Below, one piece after another: positions 1 to 11,104 of a stretch of 64,000 nt of DNA. This stretch comes from Euonymus europaeus (taxonomy: Eukaryota; Streptophyta; Magnoliopsida; Celastrales; Celastraceae). Position numbers and translations under genes: made by a program. The first letter of the stretch is position 1, and every line of letters starts with the position of its first letter. Location: NCBI GenBank assembly GCA_963580455.1, contig OY756966.1, positions 21,889,001 to 21,953,000 of the forward strand. The letters run 5' to 3'. The notes beneath the pieces are model-generated. The model saw only the letters and a list, made by a program, of their open reading frames with translations. It was not told the origin of the DNA and did no database searches.

Positions 1-156
1 AGCGGAGGGGATGCAGAAGAGGGCATAAAGGTCGAGAAGGAAACTGAGGAGAAGCCGGTGAAGTTGAACAGGCGGCAGAGGGATTCGGGCAGTGGAGAAA
101 TGACAGCCAATGTGGATTTGTTGACAATACCAGGTGTGGGACCCAGAAATTTGAAA
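1..156 (+). pseudogene. Truncated coding fragment at window edge
   Basis: An open frame runs from base 1 for about 50 codons. It is Glu/Lys-rich and then reads DLLTIPGVGPRNL, a helix-hairpin-helix-like motif. Coding character stops abruptly after the codons for Arg-Asn-Leu. What follows is AT-rich with a short repeated motif (ACATGTGGAAATTACAT, near 157-215), and no splice donor lies at the break. The upstream part is outside the window. Because a MULE-like terminal sequence follows at about 230-426, this may be a captured gene fragment. I do not recognise the parent gene with certainty. Confidence 0.4.
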
Positions 157-229
157 TTACATGTGGAAATTACATTTGAAATTATAGGATATACATGTGG
201 AAATTACATGTGTAATTTATTATTGTAGT

Positions 230-426
230 TTTTTATTTGAGATTTCCAAGTCAGCGCTCCGATTGCCACGTAGGATTAAATTGGTGGGTCAATGCTGGTC
301 CGGTGAAAATTGGGTATAATTGAGACGAAATTGAAACTATGAGGGCACAATAGATAAATTTTAAACTTTAGGGGCATAAACAAGAATCTGATGAAACTTT
401 AGGGACATAAAGTATGGTTTAGCCTT
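230..426. mobile_element. MULE-like terminal region (right end)
   Basis: About 200 bp shares its layout with 51540-51746. Both contain a CTCCGrTTGCCAC-type block, then a region reading like GGGTCAA, and both end in TATGGTTTAGCC. Long, diverged terminal regions ending in a GGCTAAAC-type tip fit Mutator-like elements (family knowledge). The other end of this element lies outside the window, so the flanking 9-bp duplication expected for MULEs cannot be checked. The class is an inference. Confidence 0.4.
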
Positions 427-465
427 AGTTCAGAGCCCAATCAACTGAGAGAAACCATGGGAGAA

Positions 466-469
466 CCCC

Positions 470-500
<31 letters not shown>
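466..500. repeat. C25-A10 homopolymer tract
   Basis: Twenty-five C residues are followed directly by ten A residues, just outside the MULE-like terminus. The exact length may be a sequencing or assembly artefact. Confidence 0.8.
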
Positions 501-613
501 GAACCCCCAAAATACGAGAGAACAAAAATGAATGCTTTAACGATTGTATAATGTAAGTTTTTTTTACAATATCTCTTGAGGCTAACATTTCCTTTACAAC
601 CTAACTACAAAAT

Positions 614-850
614 TCTACTTTCGACATCACACACTTTTTCAGACACTAGTCACCTGATGCTCACTCATGATGTTGGGACTGACATTTTTACCATTTTTTT
701 TGTCCTTTTAGTCCATAACATTTGTTACATAACTCTACTTTCGACATCACATTTTTTCATACATCAGTCGCCTGATGCTCACTCATGATGTTGGGACTGA
801 CATTTTTACAAATTTTTTTGTCTTGTTAGTCCATAACATTTGTTTGTTAC
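614..850. repeat. Two-copy tandem repeat, 120-bp period
   Basis: The block from TCTACTTTCGACATCAC to the next TCTACTTTCGACATCAC is repeated once, with copies starting at 614 and 734. They differ by a few substitutions and a short indel. Each copy holds the same ACTCATGATGTTGGGACTGA segment. No coding potential is seen. The stretch from 850 to 1200 shows nothing recognisable. Confidence 0.8.
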
Positions 851-1214
851 TTCTTGAACTGTCTATAAAATTTTGCTGAATTAGATTATTAGAATCGGGT
901 CATTCAAGCAAACATTTATTCCAACAACTTCATCCGCTTTTTAAATTTTAAGATAGGTCCTCAATTTTTTTTTTACAACAAAAATACCCCTATTTCTTTA
1001 AAGTTATCAGTCCAAATTTGTCACTTCTTGATCCAAAGAGCATGAAGAAAATAAATAATATTTATAATTAGGCTTATATTCACCCTAGAATAAAAATACT
1101 ACCCAATTAAAAATTAGGGAGCATCTTCCCATAAATTAAAGGATACCACCATGCACAGAAAAAATAAAACGAGCACTTCTAATATGCAATACATTTTAAC
1201 CATCATCCTCTGAT

Positions 1215-1640
1215 ATCCCATCAATCATAAGCTGAATTCCTCTGACAATACGAAGCTAGTAATGCCCGCCTTTCATCCAGTATTCCCAAAGTATCAAACC
1301 GACGGGACATCTGTTGGATCCATTCATATGCTCGCGGTGTATCTATATCACCCTTGAAAGTAGGTATATCAGTCTTGCGTAGTTGATATAACTTTGTCAA
1401 CTCTCGTCCTGACCTCAGAACACCCTACTCATCCCCTCAAACTCTGGATGTCTGTCCCTCACTACATACCTCTGGTGCTCAGGCAGCCTGAGTTTGCAGT
1501 AGCCATGTAACAACCTCAATCATCTCTAACATTCTCCTCATTGACTACTCATGTGCCTCCAACACTGGAACAAACTGTGCTGCTATCATAGGTGTGGGTG
1601 TTGTCATCTCCTCCTCTGCAATCTCCTAGTAAAATATTGG
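1215..1640 (-). pseudogene. Ty3-gypsy gag remnant
   Basis: On the minus strand the region reads as a retrotransposon gag core. The recognisable run is PTFKGDIDTPRAYEWIQQM, then a segment of the type RRFDTLGILDERRALLASY, which fits the capsid-like domain of plant Ty3-gypsy Gag. Upstream (higher coordinates) it continues toward an N-terminal stretch, MTTPTPMIAAQFVPVLEA. Several in-frame stops interrupt it, so it is dead. It belongs with the leader and LTR-like sequence at about 1975-3120. Confidence 0.6.
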
Positions 1641-1974
1641 CTTACCTCCGACTCTTCACTTGTAGTTCCAGGCTAGTAGATTCTGGTACATCAATCCCAG
1701 ATAATCCTCTGACTATAGGGTCCTCAGAAGGCACCCCTCTCTTCACTACCCCACATCCCCATCGCAGGAATGAGTACTCCTACTTGCGTACATTTGTAAC
1801 ACAGAAGACATAACTTCCATCAATAAAATAGGATATGAGGATTTATGAGAATAACGAAAGATAATGAATGACTAGAAATCGTGAAGTTGCGTAGAGACAC
1901 CATACACTATCACCACATAACAAACCCACTCAAAAAATACATATTGACCCACTCCCTAAGTCCTACACAGAGCC

Positions 1975-3120
1975 AATCTCGCTCTAATTCCAAGTTTTCA
2001 CGCCCGACTCGTGGAACGCGAGTAAATGATGACACAAGTCTCACACATCACACACGAGGTCACAAACAGTCAGAAATTTTGGCAGCATCCTCCCATAAAT
2101 CGGGGAATCCAACCTAAAAACAAAACACATAAAAAAAATCCATAAATCATCCAAATACAATCGACCCTTAGGATCCACAGTCATACAAAAATCTCATCAT
2201 CATCAGCAATCAACACAAAAAGGCACGGGAGTTCCAAAGTCAAGGCAAACCTCTTTCGGCCATCCAAACATAATCATCCATCAACTCTTAATGAACTACT
2301 ACATGCAAGAGACACATCAATCGTATATAACTGCACATAGAAAAAAATAAACTTCAAAGAGTCCAGGCCACCACCATTGCACACCCTCCAACTGATCCGT
2401 ACCTTTATGTGCTAGGTCCTGACTCACTTGTGGGAAAAGAAAAAGGAAAATAGAGTGAGTTAGAAATATTAGTAGGGATAAAACATATAGTATAAGTAAA
2501 TGAATATAAGGCCGAAAAGGAAAACAATGCATGGTCAATGCAACAATATCCAATGCAAAGGAATAAATGTATCCGATCAATCTAATTGAACCTCCATATA
2601 CTCCTCCAATAACACCCAAGCCGACGGATCAGACTTCCACCCTGCAGCTATAAGCCGATGGAAATCCATCTACACTTTCTCTCTCTCTAGCAATCATCCA
2701 TCCATCCAATATCATATATCAATATCCAACAATCTAATCACAAACTACTAGAGAGAGATTGTCACAAATGTGGTCGGAACTGCCTACTGTTAACCTGACA
2801 GTGATATCTCAGTCTGCCACGCCTAACCTGGCATTAATGTCTAAACAACTGGCCATCGTTCAGTGACAAATACTGCTACAAAAATCATATGGACTAGGAC
2901 CACAAGGCTCTTATCTATTATCCACACACGTGCTCGAATATCATCCACCACCTAATATGAGCACTGAGTCCGTCCTCGGAAACCCATTATGGATATAATG
3001 CACAATCTTTGAATAAACATGTAATGTGTGCAACACACATACACACACAAAAGCATACACATACATTCATCATGATGCATACAGAGTCAAATTATGCTCG
3101 ATATGTGACCAAACATCCAA
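1975..3120 (-). mobile_element. Ty3-gypsy leader and probable LTR remnant
   Basis: Reading the minus strand, a TTGGAATTAGAGCGAGATTG stretch near 1977-2000 resembles the primer-binding region of plant gypsy elements, which normally pairs with initiator tRNA-Met. It lies between the gag remnant and a long non-coding block with LTR-like composition (about 2002-3120). The outer boundary is not fixed and no second LTR is in the window. Boundaries are approximate. Confidence 0.35.
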
Positions 3121-3630
3121 AGGTCATACATTTAATAAAATTGAATAGCAATACGAATAAATAATGGTACATAAAAAAAAATAAGGGTGTAGGGGATTAA
3201 TTGGTTGCTATGATTCTTCTATTCATATGGATTATTTTTACTAAGTTAAATACTGTCAAGGTTGTAAAAATCGCTAGTCGGCCGCTAGGCGGTTCGTGAG
3301 GACTAGGGATTAATTGGATTAATCGTTTCGAGTTTTTTTAATTAATATATACATATATCAAATACATATCATATATATGTGTAAAAACACAACATAAATG
3401 AAAACATATCCAATCAATATATCAACCAAGTTTTTTTTAAAAAAAAAATCATAAATCATATGTTGAAGTTCAAAATTCAAATACATCATCCAATCAATAT
3501 CATCAAAGTTCAAATAAAATCATGTCATCATAATCATAAATCCATTAAAATCAAACATTACACACACAAATTACAAAAACAAAAGGAGCATAAGTAATTC
3601 TATTTATCATCCAAGTTCAAGTTCAAGGCT

Positions 3631-6154
3631 TCAAGCCTCATTCTCAAAGATATCATTATGCTCCTCCACTAGAGGCACATCTATTTCTTCATCGGACTCA
3701 AAGTCAAGTCCATCATCTTCTTCTGATGACTCCTCCGACACAAACTCTTCAACTTCAATTTCTCTTATATTCCTAGTGCTCCTCCTAGGTTGAAGCATTT
3801 CATCCACTCCCACCGCTTGATCAAGTACCTCCCATGTTGCTCCAGTCACGGGATCGACATCACTCTCATCATCAACACCATCAACCAACCAATATTGAGC
3901 TTTAGTATAATCATCCGCTTGAAGAACATCTTTGTTATTACTCACTCTTTGCTTCTTAGAGATACGTTTTGTATTGAATTGAACATACACCAAGTTGTTC
4001 AATCCTTCTGAGTCAAGTCTATTTCTCTTTTTAGTATGCACGTACAAGATAATATGGTTCCAATTAGATGAAAAAAATATCAAAACAATCATATAATGAT
4101 ATAAAAACTCAAAAGTTGCTTACCTCTTCAAATGTACTCCAATTCCTCTCACAACCCGATGAACTTGTGGTCAATGAGAGAATCCTCATTGCGATATTCT
4201 TCAAATTTGGTGTAGTACCACCATAGTTACTCCACCACCCAGCTAGCATTCATTATGATTAAAAAACACTAATCAATTCATAAATTATAAATTATGAACT
4301 ATAAAGAAGAAAACATCTAGGAGTTTAAGAGTTAGGACTTACCGGGATTGAACTCATTGACACCCTTACTTTCATAAGCATTAATGAAAAGTTTTTTTCC
4401 AAATATTCCATCAAATTTCTTGTACTTGATCAATTCATCATCAGACACTTTCCCTTGAGTGGTCAAATCATCGGGAAAGAATTTCTCCACACAATCAATA
4501 AATGCCTCCATGTTAGCTGCATCCTCTCCTATATCCACCCCATTCTTTGCGAAATAATACGGATTAATCAAGTAACACGCCAAGTGCAAAGATGAATCAA
4601 GTCTTCCTTTGGATTTACTATCAATTATGTCAAGTATCGGTTTATAATTCTTTTCAACTCCGTTACATACATCTTCCTTGATCTCTCTTATCGCTGCTTA
4701 ATGTTCTCCATACAACCATGGTATAGATGGTCTATCACTATCTACAAGCTGAAGTACTTTTACCAAAGGACGAAAAACAAGCAAGCAAGAGTTCACAGAC
4801 TTCCAAAAGGAGATGCTAACAACTGTCGCATATGCCACTTTTCCCTTCACACTCGTAGAATGTGAATTCTGTGCCCATTCTTTGGAAGCAAACATATGTT
4901 TTAGTTGTTCATTTTTCTCCACCAAGCTTTGCAAACAAAGATAATTAGTAGCAAAGCATGTCACACCCAACAGTACTATGTCACGCTTCTTCGTCATCTT
5001 TCTCATCATGCTTATGGCTGAGTGATGAGCATATATGAATATGGTTAAGGCCCTTGACTTATCAATTGCATTCTTGAATCTTGAAAGTTTACCAATTGCC
5101 TCTAACGTAAGATTCACTGTATGTGCAGCACAAGAAGTCCAAAACACATTAGGTCTCTCGGTCACGATCAAACTTGTAGCTGCCATGTTATTAGAAGCAC
5201 TATCCGTCACATTTTGCACCACCTTTCCCGGCCTTACATCTTCAATGCATTTGTCAACAAAATCAAAGATATAGGTTCCTGTATGGGATTCATCATAATC
5301 CTCCCTTGAGGAAATGAAAGAGATCCATTCCCTACAATGAACACATAGGTTCATAATGCTCTTTCTTTTACGATCAGTCCAAGCATCAGTCATAATTGAA
5401 CATCCGGAAATGGCCCACTCATCTTCATGCTTCTTTAGCAATTTCTTGATTCTCGCAACTTTCGCTTTCAAACATGGACCAGCCAAGCGATATCGACTTG
5501 GCGTAGGTAGTCTTGGACCAAACTGCCCAATACTCTCTGCCATTAGCTTGAAACTGTCACTTTGAATGAGATTGAAAGGAATACCATTCTAAATGAAAAA
5601 CCGTGCTATGTATTGTTGTGTATCGAGCACCTTCTTCTTGTTCATCAAGGCAACCAAACTAGCTTGCTTTGTAAACTTTGTAGAATCAGTGTTTGCTTGT
5701 GGATTATTGTCCACAAATCTAGCCATAGGCCCTTGATCAATACTTTTCTTCCCTAATCCCATGACTTCCACATCCTCATCAATGTCCATTCTACACCTCC
5801 ACTAGATATCGAAACTTCATTTCTAAGTTCTTGCTCTTCAACTTGCTTATCTATCTTTTACTTCTTTTTACCATCTAGTGCTTCAACACATGCTTTTATT
5901 GCCTCTTTACTGGCATTATGACAAGCCTTCACATTCCCTAACCTACCTGCTACATGACATTTGAGCCAGTAGATGCCTCCGGACATAATTTTAGAACACA
6001 ACTTGCATTTGATTTTATCTAATGCATTAGCATCAACGAGTTCGACAAACTCCCAACCAATATCACCGGATGCACGTTTCAATGCATTTTGAATATTCAA
6101 GTCACTTGTGGCTTCACGGGCATTGGAATTAGAAGCAGCTGATGAAGTAGTCAT
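3631..6154 (-). pseudogene. hAT transposase, broken
   Basis: The gene starts at the ATG ending at 6154. A BED-type zinc finger (KCKLCSKI, then Cys/His residues) lies at 5858-6154. The DUF659/hAT catalytic core spans 4698-5790, with IMTDAWTDRKRK, VTDSASNN and the SCAAH motif. The C-terminal dimerisation domain (GWWSNYGGTTPNLK, SGCERNWSTFEE) sits in a small exon near 4122-4246. The last exon, 3631 to about 4092, is acidic. Introns match those of the intact hAT gene at 35878-38492. Defects: stop codons at about 5855-5857, 5589-5591 and 4698-4700, and a frame change near 5790-5810. Only relic function is expected. Confidence 0.88.
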
Positions 6155-6193
6155 ATCCCTAAAAATAAAAATAGGAATGGAAACTAAAAGTCT

Positions 6194-6480
6194 AGAACAA
6201 AACAGAGATTAATTAACAAAGATAGAAGCTGTCAAACCATGATTTAAAATTTAAATAGAACAAAACAGAGATTAATTAACAAAGATAGAAGCTGTCAAAC
6301 CATGATTTAAAATTTAAATAGAACAAAACAGAGATTAATTAACAAAGATAGAAGCTGTCAAACCATGATTTAAAATTTAAATAGAACAAAACAGAGATTA
6401 ATTAACAAAGATAGAAGCTGCCAAATCATGATTTAAAATTTAAGTAGAACAAAACAGAGATTAATTAAACATTTAAACCC
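6194..6480. repeat. 63-bp tandem repeat inside the hAT element
   Basis: Copies start at 6194, 6257, 6320 and 6383, exactly 63 bp apart, with a partial fifth copy at 6446. Each begins AGAACAAAACAGAGATTAAT. Copies are almost identical, so the expansion is recent relative to the decay of the transposase. It lies just upstream of the transposase start codon, in the leader or first intron. Confidence 0.95.
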
Positions 6481-7302
6481 AATAAAACAGATAGATCAAA
6501 AGGTTTAACTTATTGAAATAATTTATCAGGACAACTTGAGCACTTATCATATGATAATTTGATTATTTGAATTGCAAAGAACAATACAATCAAATCATTT
6601 GCAGCATCTATTTCTACAAACATTTAATTAATTGCAATGCTATTGTCATTCTTATTATCCTACTGCCTGCTAGTTGAGAATCAGATACATTTACAAAAAT
6701 CACGAATAAATGACAAAGAGATAATTCCAATATGGCAATATCTAATACATTTACAAAAAAAACACACTATTATCCACAAACAGTCATACGGTAACAGTAA
6801 GCATATTAATATATTATAACTTATTCTAAAATCTTATTCAAAGTGGCTAAACTGCCTTTGCGTTTCTTTTCACATCCCCATTGTTCGAAAACCGAAAACA
6901 AAATATGAGGATTTTTAGATTTTACATGTTCAAAAATCAGTCGAGGTGGCTTCTTCTTGTCGCAGTCGAGGTCAGGTCGCGTTAACCGGTCGCGGTGGCT
7001 TCTTCTCATCGCAGTCGCAGTTGCAAGCACACGGTGGCGTCTTCTTCTTGGCAGTCGCTGTAGCTTCTTCTTCTTGTAGGCGCAGTGGCTTCTGGAGATA
7101 CATTAAGTTAGATTTGTTTTTTTCCCCTGCTGGGCTGGGTAATTGGGTCGACTAGGTCCGATTACATCTGATTTAGGTCGATTAATCGGGTATGTCGATT
7201 ATTGTCATCAAATAGGCTCAAATCGAAACGGTGGTATGCGATTTTTGATTAGGGGCCGATTAATCGGCCGACTAGCCCGCTTTTTACAACCTTGAATACT
7301 GT

Positions 7303-7904
7303 CATCAAACAAGATTAATTTGGTACTAACAATACTAGTTGTTGCCATAATCAATGGATCAACATAATTGGGTGGGGAATCAACCTTGAATTGAATTTGA
7401 TATTAAATTCTTGACCTTTATAGCTCATAATAGGATTGCTTGGTGAGGTTATGCTCTAGGATTTTTTTTTATCATCGTTGATTGTTAAGTTGTGAATTCT
7501 TGTTTGTTCCTTTTCTTACGAATCAAACACTATCTCTTTACTCAAGTAGTTGTTAATTTAATAGTTAAGAACATCATTCGACTAAACTTATCTCTGTGAG
7601 ATCGACCTCGTACTTATACCTTTTGTGCTACATAGTACACTTGTGCATTTGTAAGTATTTCAATATCACATATTCTCCGTCAGGAGCGCCGTTTCTTCTC
7701 CATACAACTCTAGTACTTCAAAACTCATTTATCTTGGGCAAACAAGAAATGAATTCGAACATGAGGAGATGTTTGATTATGGAAATTTATACTTTCTCTT
7801 GGTATGCCATTAATGACTCCTATCGATATATTTGCTAAGCAGCATATGGCTTGCTTATTACATTCAAGTTTGTCGATATCATATTGATAATTTTTTTGAC
7901 TTAT
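7303..7904 (+). other. Unassigned region, retrotransposon-tail-like
   Basis: Non-coding sequence between the hAT element and the first DEG7-like piece. Around 7590-7650 it reads CTCTGTGAGATCGACCTCGT followed by ACTTATACC, which resembles the pol-to-LTR junction of some large plant gypsy elements. This is only a resemblance. No intact gene is seen. Confidence 0.25.
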
Positions 7905-7914
7905 ACTTTAATCT

Positions 7915-8676
7915 CAGGTGGCATCTGGTACGAAGGGAATTGGTATGGCAACGTAGTAGCCTTGAATGTTGGGAGAAATTCATATAGCACATTTGCCTTC
8001 TTTTTGCCATTAGAATGTGTGGATATATCCTTTTGTGTTAATATAATTAACCTTTGTCTTTGCCTCTAGTACTGTTTGAAATAGAATGAAAATTCTCCCA
8101 CAAGAATTGTTTTTATCTCACTTATATCAATTAGTGTGGACCATGCGTCAAGTCGAGATGCCACATGACGGTGACATAAAATGTGTTGGAAGTGTGATAT
8201 GTAACTTGTGTAACCTCACCTTTGGTGATAATCATGATCTCCTCAACTAAGAGATGAAGCATGAAAGCTGTTGATAATAAAAAATACAGAGGCATTCTTA
8301 CCGAACCATGTATTCAACCCAGAAGACTCTAACGTCGTTCTTGCATCGACAGTTAGTGTTGTTTTCTTTAGTTTATCTATAGGGCATATGTTCAGCAGAA
8401 ACAACACATCAAATCACTTAGGCTATTTACTTCAATTGTAAAGTTGAATCCTATTATCCTTATTAGGTCATTCAATTTGGTCATTGTGTTGGTTTTGGAC
8501 ATTGGAAGTGTTTAATTTTGATATTGCAATGGAAGTGATATCTGTGTACTAAGTGATACTATTACTCAATTTTCAGGTTGTTAGGGGATTTAAATTTCTT
8601 CAGAAGAGTAAAGATTCTTATATAGGTAAGTGGGAGGCTGTTTCCATACCTGGTGGTATGCTCCAGGTTTATTTTT
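7915..8676 (+). pseudogene. DEG7-like protease pseudogene, copy A (partial)
   Basis: Two exon remnants are visible. One at 7915-8022 reads VALNVGRNSYSTFAFFLPLE, matching the end of a serine-protease domain of plant Do-like protease 7. One at 8574-8676 reads KFLQKSKDSYIGKWEAVSIP, the linker after it. They are separated by an intron-like gap as in the fuller copy B (11105-13456). Stops and a lost GSSGSPV-type active-site segment show it is dead. It is a partial duplicate: similarity to copy B continues without a gap through to about 8945. Confidence 0.75.
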
Positions 8677-8949
8677 GTTTTACAGTCAATTGTCATTCTT
8701 GTTTCTATTTTCTCGATTAAGTTCAGAGAAGCTTCTTTGTGAGAGAATATCGTGTTGCTTATCTCAAGGAAAAAAACCCCCAACAAGTCATTATAATTAA
8801 ACTAACCATCGGTTTTCCTTTACTTTTGTTCATATCAAACTTTTGTTCATAACAAAACAACCTAAGCTAACAGTACTAAGGAGGACAGGTTGTTGCTAGT
8901 GACCCATTTAATTCCCAAAAGAAACAAAAAAAATCAAAGGCCCAAAATC

Positions 8950-10510
8950 AGTTTCAAAACTATTCTCAACCGGTTAGTTACATTCTCAACCTGTCAAATG
9001 AACTTGGAAAAAATAATTTAATAATTGTCAACCTATTTTAGAACTGTTCTCAACTTATTGATTACATTCTCAACCTATTTTATAATTGTTCTCAACCTGA
9101 ATATATAACACCAAATCCACAACATTGCATCAAATGATTTTTTTTAAAAAAAGTTATCAGATATTCATCACAATTGTTTTCAACATGATCGGTATGATTC
9201 TCAACTTGTTTCACAACTATTTTCAACCTATTGTTTAACCTATTTCATAACTTTTCTCAACCTGAATATATAACATCAAACCCACAACATTACATCAATT
9301 GAATTTAAAAAAAGTCCTCAGATATCTACAAACTATTTGGAACATGTTTCCAAAACCTTTTTTGTTTTTCAAAATAGAAAACTGGATGAAAATTCATTTG
9401 GGTGTTATTGTTTTTGAAAATAGTTTTTCAGAATTGTGCTTTTGAAAACAGAAAATCGAAAACAACTAAATCATGTTTTGGAGAATTTTGAAAATGGATT
9501 GGTGGCATTTTTGTGAATAAATTAAAGTTCATTTTTTTTCCTCTTGCTCTACTTCTTCCTCCCTTTCTCATTAGTTGTTACGATTTCTTCTCTCTCCAAC
9601 TCTTCTCTCCTTTGTCTCTTCTCCATTATCTCTCCAAATTTATTTGATTTACTTTCCGTTATTGTTCATTACTCTTCTTGTTATATTATATAACTAATCT
9701 TTTTTTTGTCTAAACTTTGTATTTTTTATTTAAAAAACAGTTTACAAATAACATAAGCCAAATGAATTTTTAACACTTCATTCATTTTAAAAACTATTTT
9801 TGAAAACTATACTCAAAATCGTTTTTAATTATTAAAAATAAAAACAATATCCAAACATACTTCTATCATTATACAACAAAAATAAATCAAATGCACTTCA
9901 ATGCTCACTTGCACTTTCCCACTTGCACTTCCATGACATATTTTTTTCATCAGCATCAATACTTTCTGTATAATGCATAAAATAATATAAATTGTGATAT
10001 AAGTATAGAAATATGAAATCAAGTTACATAAACCAATATATTACATTAATGTACATATAATACCTTATATAATTATTGTGCGGATGCACTATTTCCCAAT
10101 AATATAGGCTTTGTGCAAGTTTGATGATTGTGCCTACGCTTTTTGCAGGTCAAAATAGACAGTTTTCAATCAAGTCAAAATATACAGTTCTCAGTCAATC
10201 AAAATATATTGTTCTGAACCAAGTCATAAAAGACAGTTATTAACCAATCAAAACATGCAGTTCTCAACCAAGTCATAACATGTAGTTCTCAACCAGTCAA
10301 AACAAACAATTCTTAACCAAGTCAAAACGGGCAGTTATCAATCTCTCAAAACATATAGTTCTCAACTACAAAAACAAAATTCAATTATTAACTAATGGCA
10401 AATAGATCAGTTCTCAACCTGAATAATAGACAATTCTCAACAAATGAAAAAATAAGAAGTTCCTCAACCAATAAAAAAGATTTAGATCTCAACCTGAACT
10501 AATGAAAAGT
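8950..10510. repeat. Degenerate short direct-repeat arrays
   Basis: Two blocks, 8950-9310 and 10150-10510, hold many copies of a TTCTCAACC motif. In the second block it sits in a loose unit of about 31 bp, AACCAAGTCAAAACATACAG followed by TTCTC, repeated roughly eight times with many substitutions. Between them, 9395-9865 may be a small inverted-repeat element: TGGGTGTTATTGTTTTTG on the left matches the reverse complement of AAAAACAATATCCAAA on the right. No coding sequence is seen. Confidence 0.55.
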
Positions 10511-11104
10511 TGTGAACTTGAAATTAAATCAATAACTCTTTCATATATGTTTACAGAACTAAACCCACATATCCATTTCAATTGATAATAAAAAGAATAT
10601 GTTCACATCCCTCGAATCTAGAAAAAAATTAGTACATACTCAAGTTCAAAACTTTCATTTCATTTAAAAATGAATATGGAAGGGAATACCAAAATACAAC
10701 CATATGATAAATTAATAGAAAGATTACCTGAATATGTAGTTGGGAGAAAAGGCAAATCCACCCTAGAGTGAAAGGGACAGAGAGCGACAGAAGATAGAGT
10801 TGCCACAAGAAAAAGAGTGAGAGGAGAGAGCAGCAACAAGAAAGAGAGTGGGAGAAGAGATTTGCGGGAAACAGTGTGATAAAAGAGAGAGTTGTAGGTG
10901 TGAGAATGGAGTTACAGATGTGAAAATGAATGTTTGTAACCTAATTTCTATTTTTTGAAGTTTTTTTTAATGAGTAAATGATTTTGGGGGAGAAAATGGT
11001 ATTGGACCAGGCAAGACATTTCCCATACCTAAAAGGTTATTTTTGAAATTAAAAAAGGTGGATCTAGAGTTATAATTTCATGTTTTTATAGGGCTATTTT
11101 TAAA
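10511..11104. other. Non-coding, purine-rich
   Basis: AT-rich sequence with a purine-rich block at about 10745-10890 (GAGAGAG-type). It may pair with a pyrimidine-rich block at 9540-9640 as a large imperfect inverted repeat. No gene is recognised. Confidence 0.3.

Larger units (their letters stand above)
3257..7294 (-). mobile_element. hAT DNA transposon, 4.04 kb, defective
   Basis: Both ends carry the terminal inverted repeat CAAGGTTGTAAAAA (left start 3257; right end reads as its reverse complement up to 7294). The repeats extend to a shared CTAGTCGGCC block. The element is flanked by a perfect 8-bp direct repeat AATACTGT at 3249-3256 and 7295-7302, the target-site length expected for hAT. 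The interior holds a minus-strand BED/hAT transposase with several disabling changes, a 63-bp tandem repeat, and CGATTAATCG-type subterminal motifs. It looks like a former autonomous copy. Confidence 0.92.

Noticed and set aside
10150..10510. CRISPR-like direct repeats
   Set aside because: Repeats are degenerate, spacing is irregular, and this is plant nuclear DNA. It is a decayed tandem repeat.
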